Origin: Deltaproteobacteria bacterium
GTDB taxonomy: Bacteria > Desulfobacterota > Binatia > UTPRO1
Direction of reading: 5' to 3'
Assembly: GCA_029262315.1 (NCBI GenBank)
Contig: JAJCZP010000297.1
Coordinates: 1 to 35,236 of the forward strand
Length of the DNA: 35,236 nucleotides
Part shown: positions 1-7,855 of the stretch, piece by piece
Layout of the letters: each line of letters starts with the position of its first letter
Position numbering within the stretch: the first letter of the stretch is position 1
Position numbers and translations under genes: made by a program
Notes under the pieces: generated by a model
The model's database searches: none
What the model was told of the DNA's origin: nothing
The model's input: only the letters and a program-made list of their open reading frames with translations

Positions 1-68
1 CGCTGGCGGCACTGCGGGCCCTGGGGCAGGCACGGGCACGGGTCGCCGCAGCATCCGACAACAGCTAG
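1..68 (+). CDS. C-terminal end of a truncated CDS
   Basis: An open frame enters from the left edge (first full codon at base 3) and stops at TAG 66-68. It encodes about 21 residues rich in Ala, Arg and Leu, ending in SDNS, which looks like the tail of an alpha-helical protein. Codon use has the GC-rich third positions of the neighbours. The product cannot be identified from this piece. Confidence 0.35.
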   Translation, partial: LAALRALGQARARVAAASDNS

Positions 69-122
69 GCTACTCCCTTCTCGTCTCACTGACCTCATGT
101 CGAGGCGTCAGGCAGCGCTCGG

Positions 123-797
123 ATGCTGGTAGGGCACTACGGCGCGAGCTTCGTTGCCAAAGCGGCCGAACCGCGGGTGCCGATCTGGGTGCTGCTGCTG
201 GCTGCGCAATTGGTCGACGTGTTCTGGGCTGTGTTCGTTCTCGTTGGAGTGGAACGCGTGCGTCTCGATCCGGCGTTGGCGTCCAACGCCATGGTTCTCG
301 AGTCCATTCCGTACACGCATAGTCTCCTCGGAGCCGTTCTCTGGGCCAGCGCGGCCGGTCTCATCGTCACCAGAGTTCCCGCACTAGGTGGCACGCGTCG
401 AGCCGGGGTCGTGGTTGCGTTGGTCGTGGTGTCGCACTGGGTACTCGACCTACTCGTACACCGTCCGGATCTCACGCTTTGGGGCGGTCTACCCAAGCTC
501 GGCATCGGACTCTGGGACGTTCCGTGGCTCGCGTATGGCGTCGAGCTCGTGCTGGTCGCAAGCGGCGCCGTATTCTGCGTCAGGTACTCGGGACTTTCGT
601 CGCGAGGTCGAACAGGCCTCGCCATCATAGCCGGTGGACTCCTGGTCATTCAGGTTGTGGAGGCGTTGACCCCCGGACCGGCTACCGTCACGGAGCTCGC
701 GCTTTCGGCTGCCGCTCTCTATGCGGGAGTTGCGTACGCGGGGTACTGGACGGAGCGCTGGGTGAGGCGTGCTGCCTACGAGCCCGATCGCGAGTGA
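123..797 (+). CDS. YdjM/DUF457-like membrane protein
   Basis: A 224-residue protein with about five or six hydrophobic segments. Polar residues sit where the membrane-bound metal-dependent hydrolase-like (YdjM/DUF457) family carries putative metal ligands: H5 in VGHYG, D32 in QLVDVFW, H66 in YTHSLLG, and the HWVLDLLVHRPD stretch (H105, D109, H113, D116). I recognise the overall pattern, including the C-terminal half with GLGLWD and WLAYGVEL, from proteins often annotated as permease or metal-dependent hydrolase. No enzymatic activity is established for this family as far as I know. The start is the first ATG of the frame, and the upstream ribosome site is weak. It lies upstream of another small membrane protein, and nothing around it fixes its role. 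Confidence 0.75.
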   Translation: MLVGHYGASFVAKAAEPRVPIWVLLLAAQLVDVFWAVFVLVGVERVRLDPALASNAMVLESIPYTHSLLGAVLWASAAGLIVTRVPALGGTRRAGVVVALVVVSHWVLDLLVHRPDLTLWGGLPKLGIGLWDVPWLAYGVELVLVASGAVFCVRYSGLSSRGRTGLAIIAGGLLVIQVVEALTPGPATVTELALSAAALYAGVAYAGYWTERWVRRAAYEPDRE

Positions 798-873
798 TGA
801 GCTGCCGCGGCGGAAGTAGTAGCCGAACCTGATCGATTGACCGATAGTCGGCCTCTCGACTACGGGAGGTCGG

Positions 874-1392
874 ATGCCCGAGTCCCTCGGAACGATTACC
901 GAGTTTGCGGTAGGTCTGGCTGGATTCTCCGGTATCGTGGTCGCGCTTGGCGACCGGCCAGGAATGCTCCATCCGATCGATCGTTTTCGGGTGATGGCGC
1001 TGCTTGCCTCTTCGCTCGGAGCAGCGTTGCTGTCGCTAATCCCGGTGGCATTGGCCGACCACGGATTGTCGGCGTCGCTCGCATGGCGGAGTGCCAGTGC
1101 GGTGTTCGCTGGCTATGCCGCGGTAGTGACTTTCTGGCTGGTTCGTCAGCGTTTCTCCCTTGAACCAGAGGAGCTGGTCAATCTACACCCGGGGATGTGG
1201 GCGCTCGGCACCGGGGGTTTCGTGGGGACGATCGTTCTGCAGTCCTGGAATGTCGGGTCCACGAATCCCTCTGCCGGCCCGTACCTCGGCAGTCTCATGT
1301 TCTTGTTGCTACTAGGTTCACTGCTCTTTGTTCGGCTCCTGTTGTCCCGACCCGCCGCTCCCGTGCCGACCGGGGAAGAAGACCGAGCGTGA
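874..1392 (+). CDS. Hypothetical membrane protein, four predicted helices
   Basis: A 172-residue protein with hydrophobic segments around residues 8-28, 38-62, 72-92 and 138-158, and a short Asp/Glu-rich tail (GEEDRA). The start ATG has a good ribosome site, GGGAGG at about 865-870. I do not recognise the family. The N-terminal pattern, ITEFAVGLAGFSGIVVAL, resembles small uncharacterised integral membrane proteins of proteobacteria. It ends 49 bases upstream of the symporter small subunit on the same strand and may be co-transcribed with it, but no functional link is visible. Confidence 0.7.
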   Translation: MPESLGTITEFAVGLAGFSGIVVALGDRPGMLHPIDRFRVMALLASSLGAALLSLIPVALADHGLSASLAWRSASAVFAGYAAVVTFWLVRQRFSLEPEELVNLHPGMWALGTGGFVGTIVLQSWNVGSTNPSAGPYLGSLMFLLLLGSLLFVRLLLSRPAAPVPTGEEDRA

Positions 1393-1441
1393 TACCCGCT
1401 TGGACGTCGGACCGGCCGTCCGATAGCGTGGCAGGCTAGGC

Positions 1442-1696
1442 ATGAGCACGAACAAGCGCACGTATTGGCAGGACAACCTGCGGCTGGTCAGGTTCTGCTT
1501 GACGATCTGGTTCGTCGTCTCGTTCGGCTTCGGAATTCTGCTCGTGGATGTTCTGAACCAGATACAGATCGGCGGGGTCCGGTTGGGGTTCTGGTTTGCG
1601 CAGCAGGGCAGCATCTACGCGTTCGTCGTTCTGATCTTCTACTACGCGTGGCGCATGAGTGTGGTCGACAAAGCACACGGCGTGACCGAGGACTGA
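1442..1696 (+). CDS. DUF4212 small subunit of a sodium/solute symporter
   Basis: An 84-residue protein with two transmembrane helices (about residues 17-38 and 55-75). It starts with the YWQDNLRL motif and has the central FGFWFAQQGS-like stretch (here LGFWFAQQGS) of the DUF4212 / putative solute:sodium symporter small subunit family. These proteins are regularly encoded just upstream of an SSS-family transporter, as here: the stop codon is two bases before the start of the large subunit. The ribosome site of the downstream gene, GAGGA at 1688-1692, lies inside this gene's last codons. The two genes are therefore probably co-translated and function as one transporter. The substrate is unknown; carboxylates such as acetate are typical of the family. 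Confidence 0.88.
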   Translation: MSTNKRTYWQDNLRLVRFCLTIWFVVSFGFGILLVDVLNQIQIGGVRLGFWFAQQGSIYAFVVLIFYYAWRMSVVDKAHGVTED

Positions 1697-1698
1697 AC

Positions 1699-3441
1699 GT
1701 GGATCTCCAGACGCTGACCTATCTCGTGGTCGGGGCTTCGTTCGTGCTCTACATCGGGATCGCCTTGGCTTCGAGGGCGCGCAGCACGGGCGAGTTCTAT
1801 GTTGCGGGCAAACATGTGCACCCGCTGGCCAACGGGATGGCGACGGCGGCGGATTGGATGTCGGCGGCGTCGTTCATCTCGATGGCCGGGCTCATCGCGT
1901 TCCTCGGCTACGATGGGGCGGTGTATCTCATGGGTTGGACAGGGGGGTACGTCTTGCTCGCCCTGCTTCTAGCTCCCTATCTCCGGAAGTTCGGCAAATT
2001 TACCGTGCCGGACTTCATCGGTGATCGCTACGACTCGCAGACGGCCCGTGTGGTCGCTGTCGTGTGCTTGATCCTCATTTCTTTCACGTACGTCGCTGGA
2101 CAGATGCGCGGTGTGGGCATCGTGTTTTCGCGTTTCCTGAATGTGGACATCTCCGTTGGTCTCTTCATCGGCATGGCGATCGTCTTCTTCTATGCCGTGC
2201 TCGGGGGGATGAAGGGCATCACCTACACTCAGGTCGCGCAGTATTGGGTGTTGATCCTTGCCTATCTCGTTCCCGCGGTGTTCATCTCGTTACAGGTAAC
2301 CGGGACGCCCGTTCCGCAGATCGCCTTCGCCAGTTCGGTGGTCGACGACGGTGGCTTCTTGCTGGAGAAGCTCGATCGGATCGTGACCGATCTTGGTTTC
2401 GGCGCCTACACCAGCGGCGCCAAGAGCCGCACCGATGTGTTTTTCATTACTCTGGCTCTCATGATCGGTACCGCCGGACTCCCGCACGTTATCGTGCGGT
2501 TTTTCACCGTGCCGCGTGTGCGCGATGCGCGCATGTCGGCCGGGTGGGCGCTGTTGTTCATCGCGATTCTGTACACGACGGCGCCCGCGGTCGGGGCGCT
2601 CGCGCGGCTGAATCTGACGGAAACGATTCAACACGGCCCCGTCGGTGCCGTGGACGGGAATCTCGCCTACGAGGAGCGGCCCCTCTGGTTCAGGACCTGG
2701 GAGGATACGGGCCTCTTGCGATTCGAAGACAAGAACGCAGATGGACGTATTCAGTACTACGACGATACGAATCCCGATTTCGCGGCGACCGCGCGTGAGT
2801 ATGGGTGGCGCGGCAACGAGCTCGGGGTCGATCGCGATATCATGGTGCTCGCCAATCCGGAGATCGCCGGTCTCCCCAATTGGGTGATCGCGTTGGTCGC
2901 GGCGGGTGGGATCGCAGCCGCACTCTCGACCGCGGCTGGCCTGCTCTTGGTCATCTCGGCCGCGGTGTCCCACGATCTCCTGAAGAGTGTGTTCGCACCG
3001 GAGATCAGTGAGCGGGGCGAGCTCCTGGCGGGCCGCGTCAGCGCGGCGGTCGCAATCCTCGTGGCGGGGTACCTCGGATACAATCCACCGGGATTCGTCG
3101 CTCAAGTTGTGGCGCTCGCGTTCGGGTTGGCTGCCGCCTCACTTTTTCCGGTCATCCTGCTCGGGATCTTCAGCCTGCGCGTGAACAAGTACGGGGCGAT
3201 CGCCGGCATGGTGAGCGGGCTGACCTTCACCCTGAGCTACATCATCTACTTCAAGGGCGTGTTCATGGCGCCGTTTGCGGAGAATGTTTCCGAGAACTGG
3301 TTGTTCGGAATCTCGCCGGAAGGGATCGGTGCTCTGGGCGCGGCATTGAATTTCGCGGTGGCGATAGCGGTCAGTGCGGTCACCCCTCCGCCGCCCGCCA
3401 CCGTCAGAGAGCTAGTGGAAAGAATAAGGGTGCCGTCTTGA
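1699..3441 (+). CDS. Sodium:solute symporter, VC_2705 subfamily (SSS)
   Basis: A 580-residue multi-pass transporter of the SSS family (relatives: ActP, PutP). I start it at GTG 1699 because GAGGA at 1688-1692 is six bases upstream, because it lies directly after the DUF4212 stop, and because the upstream extension of the frame overlaps that gene. Typical elements are the early TAADWMSAASFISMAGLI stretch, the GQMRGVGIVFSRFL segment, the GGMKGITYTQVAQY segment, and late helices with ALSTAAGLLLVISAAVSHDL. Between transmembrane segments lies a polar insertion of about 80 residues. It contains a textbook EF-hand-type loop (D344, N346, D348, G349, I351, D355, as DKNADGRIQYYD), suggesting a divalent-cation site. 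To my knowledge this insertion is a subfamily trait rather than a local oddity. Confidence 0.9.
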   Translation: MDLQTLTYLVVGASFVLYIGIALASRARSTGEFYVAGKHVHPLANGMATAADWMSAASFISMAGLIAFLGYDGAVYLMGWTGGYVLLALLLAPYLRKFGKFTVPDFIGDRYDSQTARVVAVVCLILISFTYVAGQMRGVGIVFSRFLNVDISVGLFIGMAIVFFYAVLGGMKGITYTQVAQYWVLILAYLVPAVFISLQVTGTPVPQIAFASSVVDDGGFLLEKLDRIVTDLGFGAYTSGAKSRTDVFFITLALMIGTAGLPHVIVRFFTVPRVRDARMSAGWALLFIAILYTTAPAVGALARLNLTETIQHGPVGAVDGNLAYEERPLWFRTWEDTGLLRFEDKNADGRIQYYDDTNPDFAATAREYGWRGNELGVDRDIMVLANPEIAGLPNWVIALVAAGGIAAALSTAAGLLLVISAAVSHDLLKSVFAPEISERGELLAGRVSAAVAILVAGYLGYNPPGFVAQVVALAFGLAAASLFPVILLGIFSLRVNKYGAIAGMVSGLTFTLSYIIYFKGVFMAPFAENVSENWLFGISPEGIGALGAALNFAVAIAVSAVTPPPPATVRELVERIRVPS

Positions 3442-3539
3442 GGTTGGCCGTCGGTTCGAGGTGTCTGGGTCAGCAGGGTTGGTGGTACCGCGCGCTACGC
3501 GGCGGTTTTCTACAAACTCCTCGAATGTTGGGAGTTCGT

Positions 3540-4280
3540 GTGAAACACGATTGGGCTGCCGCACAGGCGTTGCTGATACTGGCGTGCGTCGCAGTACCAG
3601 TCGCGGGGTGCGCGCTCGAGAACGAGGCCCCTCGTCGCGCCGAGTCCGTCGTTCTGCTCCATGGCTTGTCGCGTACGGATCGCGCGATGCGACCGCTGGC
3701 ACAGTACCTCACCGAGGCTGGATTCGACGTCCACAATCTTCGTTACGCTTCCACCGAGAAGTCCCCCGAGGGTCTCGTCGAGGATCTGAGTGAGCAGGTA
3801 GCGGCGTGTTGTGACGATGCCTCGGCACTGCACTTTGTCGGACATTCTCTCGGTGGCATCCTGATTCGCGCGTATCTCGCCGAACAGCCCCCGGCCAACA
3901 CGGGTCGTGTCGTCTTGATCGCTCCGCCGAACCAGGGCAGCGAGCTCGTCGACGTCCTCGGTGATTCGGCGCTGTTTCGGTGGGCGCTCGGCCCGACCGG
4001 TCAACAGCTCGGGACCGAGCCGGAGAGTCTTCCCAATCGCCTACCCCCGCCCGCGGTCGACGTCGGTGTCATCGCGGGTACGGGAACCGTCAGTCCGCTC
4101 GCGTCCGCCATGATCCCCGGGGAAGACGACGGGAAGGTTGCTGTAGCGAGAACGAAGCTCGAAGGGATGAAGGACTACCTCCTGGTGCCGAACTCCCATA
4201 CCTTCATCATGCGGTCCAAGAAGGTGGGCGCGCAGGTCGTCCATTTCCTTCGTACGGGCCGTTTCGTACACGCTCCGTAG
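3540..4280 (+). CDS. Lipase-like alpha/beta-hydrolase lipoprotein
   Basis: A 246-residue protein from GTG 3540, which has GGGAG at 3530-3534 upstream. Earlier in-frame starts (TTG 3438, ATG 3525) would only add a poor leader. The N-terminus is a lipoprotein signal ending in VAGC (lipobox Cys about residue 24), so the mature protein is probably membrane-anchored. The alpha/beta-hydrolase core shows the oxyanion-side LLHGLSR (about residue 41), the nucleophile elbow GHSLGG (Ser about 103) and a late VPNSHTFIM stretch carrying the likely catalytic His. The fold and the short lidless form resemble PGAP1-like or triacylglycerol-lipase-like esterases (Pfam Abhydrolase/lipase 2). The substrate cannot be told. 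It follows the symporter without a clear gap, so co-transcription is possible. Confidence 0.8.
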   Translation: MKHDWAAAQALLILACVAVPVAGCALENEAPRRAESVVLLHGLSRTDRAMRPLAQYLTEAGFDVHNLRYASTEKSPEGLVEDLSEQVAACCDDASALHFVGHSLGGILIRAYLAEQPPANTGRVVLIAPPNQGSELVDVLGDSALFRWALGPTGQQLGTEPESLPNRLPPPAVDVGVIAGTGTVSPLASAMIPGEDDGKVAVARTKLEGMKDYLLVPNSHTFIMRSKKVGAQVVHFLRTGRFVHAP

Positions 4281-4296
4281 CCGCCCTCTCTTTCCA

Positions 4297-5352
4297 CTAC
4301 GGTACCGCTACCACGTCTGCCACGATGCCCGTTGGGGCAAGTCCGATATCCACCAGGCGCCAGCCGCTCCCCGCACTATTCATGGCCACCACGAAAGAGT
4401 GAGGCGGCGAATCTATGCCCGTCAGCGGCGTTATCCCCGCGAGCACGCCGACCGTCGGTGACGCGAAGGCCAATCTGTTGAGCCCCGACTCAAGGCGAGG
4501 AAGAGCTTGCGCTTCCCAACTCGTCCCGCCGTTGGTCGTACGAAGGAGGGTCGGCTGAAGCGCGTCGTCGAGCAACGCAAGCCATCCGGTCGCAGCATCG
4601 AGGAATGTGATGGCCGAGATGCCTATGAGACCCGGCGGGATCGCCTCGGAGCGATCCTCCCAGGTCAGTCCTCCATCGAGCGAGCGGAAGAGCGACAACA
4701 GGCCGTTGTGTCCCCATACGGTCCGTCCCTCAACACAGGCAAAGTCAGCCGCCGGGGAGGGGATGGAGTCCCAGGTGGCACCGCCATCGGCAGAACGCAA
4801 AACGAGTCCAATGGAAGGACCAATGCCATGAGCCAGACCGATGCCGTCACCCGTGAAGCAGACGGAGCGTAAGCCGGCCTGCTCGGCGCCAGGCCGGCTT
4901 AGGTCAAGGGTCGCAGGATTCCACTGGGCGCCCCCGTTCGTTGTAAACAAGATGGTGGGCTCCCCGAACATCGGACCACCCAGGACCGGGTCTGCAGTGC
5001 CCGCCACGGCGCCTTCGGACGCGGAGAAGAACGCAACGTCATTATACGAGACGGCAACGTCATCTACCTGGACGGTCCATGAGTCACCACCGTCGCTGGT
5101 GTGAATGACTCCCCCTGCCCCGACGGCCCACCCGTGCGTGCGATCGACAAATTCGACATCACCGAGACCCGGCCGCGCGACCACGGGGGCCCACGTGACG
5201 CCGTCGTCTACCGAACGCAGCACAGTAGCTCCAGCCTCGGTGCCTCCGACGACGAAGAACCGTCCGCTGTTGCCGCCGCCCCCACTCCCGCAACCGACCG
5301 CGGTCAGCGCTACGAGCAGGAAAGCATGGGCAGAGTGAATGGCGTACCGCAC
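4297..5352 (-). CDS. BNR/Asp-box repeat lipoprotein, Ycf48-like
   Basis: A 351-residue protein. The open frame runs further upstream, but I start it at GTG 5352 because it opens directly into a lipoprotein signal (AHAFLLVALTAVGC) followed by a Gly/Ser-rich spacer. The rest is a beta-propeller with at least six Asp-box/BNR motifs of the S/T-x-D/N-G-G-x-x-W type: RSVDDGVTW, HTSDGGDSW, FTTNGGAQW, RSADGGATW, RSLDGGLTW and RTTNGGTSW. This resembles the photosystem II assembly factor Ycf48 and the WD40/YVTN/BNR-like exported proteins common in heterotrophs. There is no photosynthesis context, so the role here is unknown; exported protein binding or scaffolding is plausible. It is convergent with the lipase-like gene, with only 16 bases between stop codons. 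Confidence 0.78.
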   Translation of the reverse strand: MRYAIHSAHAFLLVALTAVGCGSGGGGNSGRFFVVGGTEAGATVLRSVDDGVTWAPVVARPGLGDVEFVDRTHGWAVGAGGVIHTSDGGDSWTVQVDDVAVSYNDVAFFSASEGAVAGTADPVLGGPMFGEPTILFTTNGGAQWNPATLDLSRPGAEQAGLRSVCFTGDGIGLAHGIGPSIGLVLRSADGGATWDSIPSPAADFACVEGRTVWGHNGLLSLFRSLDGGLTWEDRSEAIPPGLIGISAITFLDAATGWLALLDDALQPTLLRTTNGGTSWEAQALPRLESGLNRLAFASPTVGVLAGITPLTGIDSPPHSFVVAMNSAGSGWRLVDIGLAPTGIVADVVAVP

Positions 5353-5449
5353 GAGTCGGTTCGAGGCTACGGCGGTAGCTTCACGCGAGTCAATGACAGA
5401 CGCGAGCTCGAACAGAAGAAAGCGGCGATCTGTCGCGAACCGTGCCAGA

Positions 5450-6087
5450 ATGAGCCGTGATGCACATCCTGGTGAGATCGTGACTGCAACTGCAGAAGAC
5501 GTTCTCGAGTTTTGGTTCGGGGACGCGCGCGGCGATGCAGAGAGAGGGATGCAACGTCGTTCGTTCTGGTTCCAAGCCGACCCCGCTGTTGATGCGAGCA
5601 TCTCGAGGCGCTTCTCGGCGTCGGTTGAATCTGCCGCCCGCGGCGAGCTCGAAGCGTGGGAGCGAGAACCGCAGTCCAGCGTCGCGCTGATCATCCTACT
5701 GGACCAGTTTCCGAGGAACCTCTACCGGGGAAAGGCGGAAGCGTACGGTACGACTCCCGTGCTCTGGAGACTACCTTGCGCGCTGTCGCCGCTGGACACT
5801 GCGCAGAACTCTCCGTGGCCGAGCAATGCATGCTTGTCATGCCGTACGAACACACGGAGGACGTTTCCGTCCAGCGGGCAGGGATCGCACTTTTGCAGAA
5901 GCTTCTCGACGAAGTCGACCCGCTGTGGAAGCCGTTTGTACGAACCTCTCTCGACTTCGCGGTCCAGCACCTGGAGATCGTGGAGCGCTTCGGGAGGTTC
6001 CCGCATCGGAACGCAGTCCTCGGGCGGCCATCTGCCCCCGCCGAGCAAGCGTACCTGGACGGCGGGGGCGCGTCGTTCGGACAATGA
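5450..6087 (+). pseudogene. DUF924 family protein interrupted by a frameshift
   Basis: The gene is readable in two frames. From ATG 5450 (or GTG 5480, which has GGTGAG at 5471-5476) the frame gives the family opening AEDVLEFWFGD and continues through LLDQFPRNLYRGKAEAYGT to about 5750. The family sequence then continues one base back: DSRALETTLRAVAAGH, the PYEHTEDVSVQ motif and ERFGRFPHRNAVLGR, ending at TGA 6085-6087. The junction lies at about 5745-5757. A one-base deletion would explain it, either a real mutation or an assembly error. I see no slippery heptamer there, so programmed frameshifting is unlikely. Intact DUF924 proteins are about 190 residues, matching the sum of both parts. Their function is not established. 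Confidence 0.82.
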
Positions 6088-6102
6088 ACGAGGCCGCGGT
6101 GG

Positions 6103-7734
6103 TTACTCGAGCATCAGGATCTTGCGGTCGATCGTGTAGGGGTAGCCGACGCGACGGAGTTCGCGATTGAAGTTGTAGCCCTTGGTGGTCGTATTGCCGA
6201 CGCCTTTGATCTTGTAGAACTGGAGGGTCTCGGGCTCGTAGGGTGCTTCGTACAAGGTCAACCCCTTGTAGGTTTCTCCGACGCGCGCTTTCTTGCCGAC
6301 GAACTTGCCGGTGCACACTTCGTCGAAGGTGACTTGTCCGATTGGCCCGTAGTTCATCTCATCGCCGTAGAGCCACGCGTAGAAGTCATTGCGGTTGTTC
6401 TGGGACCAGATCTGGTTGGCAACGCGTGACTTCGTGTGCCGGAACGCGAAGTAGTACTGCACGCCCATGATTTCGTTCTTGCCGTCGCCGCGGCGATCGA
6501 AAACATCGTAGCATTGCGAGACGTTGCGGTAGTTGACGATGCCTTCCATGGCCGCGGAGGTCGACGGCAGCATCTCACGGAGCGTGCCGAGATGCCCGGT
6601 GTTGAGTCGCGTGCAGCCATGGGAGACCGGGCCGCGGCTGGTCAGGGCGACGCGGTTGTACGCCTTCCCGCTGCGGCTTCCCTCGTTGTAGGTGCGCCAC
6701 TCTTTCGGAACGAGCGGGTGTCCCTGAATCCAGTTGCTGATCCCGGTGTTGTGGATCGAGTTGTAGGCGATGCCCCCGCCGTATTCGTAGGGGAACATCG
6801 GCAGGATGCCGTAGTAGCCAGCCGATGAGACGTAGTCGACCATGCCGATCTGCCCACGTCCGTGCTTGCGGGGGATGAAGGTCCAGATGCCCGGTGTGGT
6901 GATCATCGGGATGGTACGTCCATCGACCGTGGTCGTCTTGTCGTAGGTGCCGGCTGCCCAGATGGCCGTGAACTCGTAGTAGTCGATCTTGCCGTCACGG
7001 ATCGCGTAGATGTTGTCGGTCACGCCATGGAAGAAGGCCTCGATCTTTGGGCCAAGTGCCGCGCCGTCGTCGGCTTTGGCGAGTGCGATGATCTCGGCGA
7101 GTGCGGTTTCCTGTTCAGGGGAAAGCTTGTAGGCGAAAATGCGGTTCTGGAAGAGCGCGTTCACGAGGTCGAGCTTTGCTCCCAGATCCGTCGGCTCCGG
7201 GCTGGTCTTCAGCAGGGCAGTCCAGCTCGCGGTCATCGCGCCGAAGTCTTTCTGGATGTGGTAAAGCCGCTCGGGGTTCAGCTTGTCGATCGTCTTCACA
7301 TTGAGGGCACGCCATTCGGGGGCGGACAGACTCGCTTTCTGGGCTGCCAGCGCGCGGAGGCCCTCCGCCTCGAACCGCTTCTGGAAGTCCTCCCACGCGG
7401 TATTGGAGGTGAGCGTGATGAGTTCCTTGTCGATCACCTCCTTGTACAGATCGTGCTTGGCGACGAGGTCGGTGAGGTAGTTGTCGAGCGTGGCCTCGGG
7501 CAGCACCATGCGCAGGCGCAACTGATTCCCGCGCGCGAGGTGTACCTTGATACGATCGCGCTCTTGCACCCGCGGCACGAAGCCCGTGTAGAAGTTCGGA
7601 TCGTAGTCGTTGAAAAAGATTCCGTACGGCGCCGGGTCGGTCCAGCGCTCACGGCTCAGCGCGTCAGCCTGAGGGACACCAAATGCGAGAACGAGTGCGG
7701 TGAGGCTCGCGGCAATGGCCAGCTTTCGTATCAT
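6103..7734 (-). CDS. Exported L,D-transpeptidase-like (YkuD) protein, paralogue 1
   Basis: A 543-residue protein starting at ATG 7734 with a strong AGGAGG-type site upstream. Residues 1-25 are a Sec signal peptide (cleavage after QADA). The N-terminal half (about 35-250) is an alpha-helical region I cannot name. The C-terminal half carries the YkuD catalytic signature SRGPVSHGCTRLN (H372, C374, R376) and an upstream H328 in SIHNTG, which would be the partner histidine. About 43 residues separate H328 from H372, against about 14-17 in classical enzymes, so the active-site lid holds an insertion. A Ca-binding-like loop (DRRGDGKNE, 413-421) follows. Family knowledge suggests peptidoglycan cross-linking or attachment of other molecules; the substrate is inferred only. 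It is co-linear along its whole length with the gene at 12172-13932. Confidence 0.8.
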   Translation of the reverse strand: MIRKLAIAASLTALVLAFGVPQADALSRERWTDPAPYGIFFNDYDPNFYTGFVPRVQERDRIKVHLARGNQLRLRMVLPEATLDNYLTDLVAKHDLYKEVIDKELITLTSNTAWEDFQKRFEAEGLRALAAQKASLSAPEWRALNVKTIDKLNPERLYHIQKDFGAMTASWTALLKTSPEPTDLGAKLDLVNALFQNRIFAYKLSPEQETALAEIIALAKADDGAALGPKIEAFFHGVTDNIYAIRDGKIDYYEFTAIWAAGTYDKTTTVDGRTIPMITTPGIWTFIPRKHGRGQIGMVDYVSSAGYYGILPMFPYEYGGGIAYNSIHNTGISNWIQGHPLVPKEWRTYNEGSRSGKAYNRVALTSRGPVSHGCTRLNTGHLGTLREMLPSTSAAMEGIVNYRNVSQCYDVFDRRGDGKNEIMGVQYYFAFRHTKSRVANQIWSQNNRNDFYAWLYGDEMNYGPIGQVTFDEVCTGKFVGKKARVGETYKGLTLYEAPYEPETLQFYKIKGVGNTTTKGYNFNRELRRVGYPYTIDRKILMLE

Positions 7735-7791
7735 TGGACTGCCCTCCTGTGTTGACGATGCCGAGACCCGGCGTTCACGGTGTAGGGCGGT

Positions 7792-7821
7792 ATTCTAGCC
7801 AGAGAGTTCCGAGATTCTCAA
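7792..7821 (-). promoter_or_regulatory. Sigma70-type promoter of the L,D-transpeptidase-like gene
   Basis: On the minus strand, TTGAGA (7821-7816) and TAGAAT (7797-7792) are separated by 18 bases. Each hexamer matches five of six consensus positions. Transcription would begin near 7785, about 50 bases before the ATG at 7734. This suggests the gene has its own promoter in addition to any read-through from the serine hydrolase upstream. The call rests on motif matching alone. Confidence 0.5.
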
Positions 7822-7855
7822 ATACGAGGGCCCGCGAGGGTTGTTGCCTACGGGC

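Noticed and set aside
5745-5757. Programmed -1 frameshift in the DUF924 gene
   Set aside because: No slippery heptamer or downstream stem is visible at the junction, and the family is not known to use frameshifting. A deletion or sequence error is simpler.
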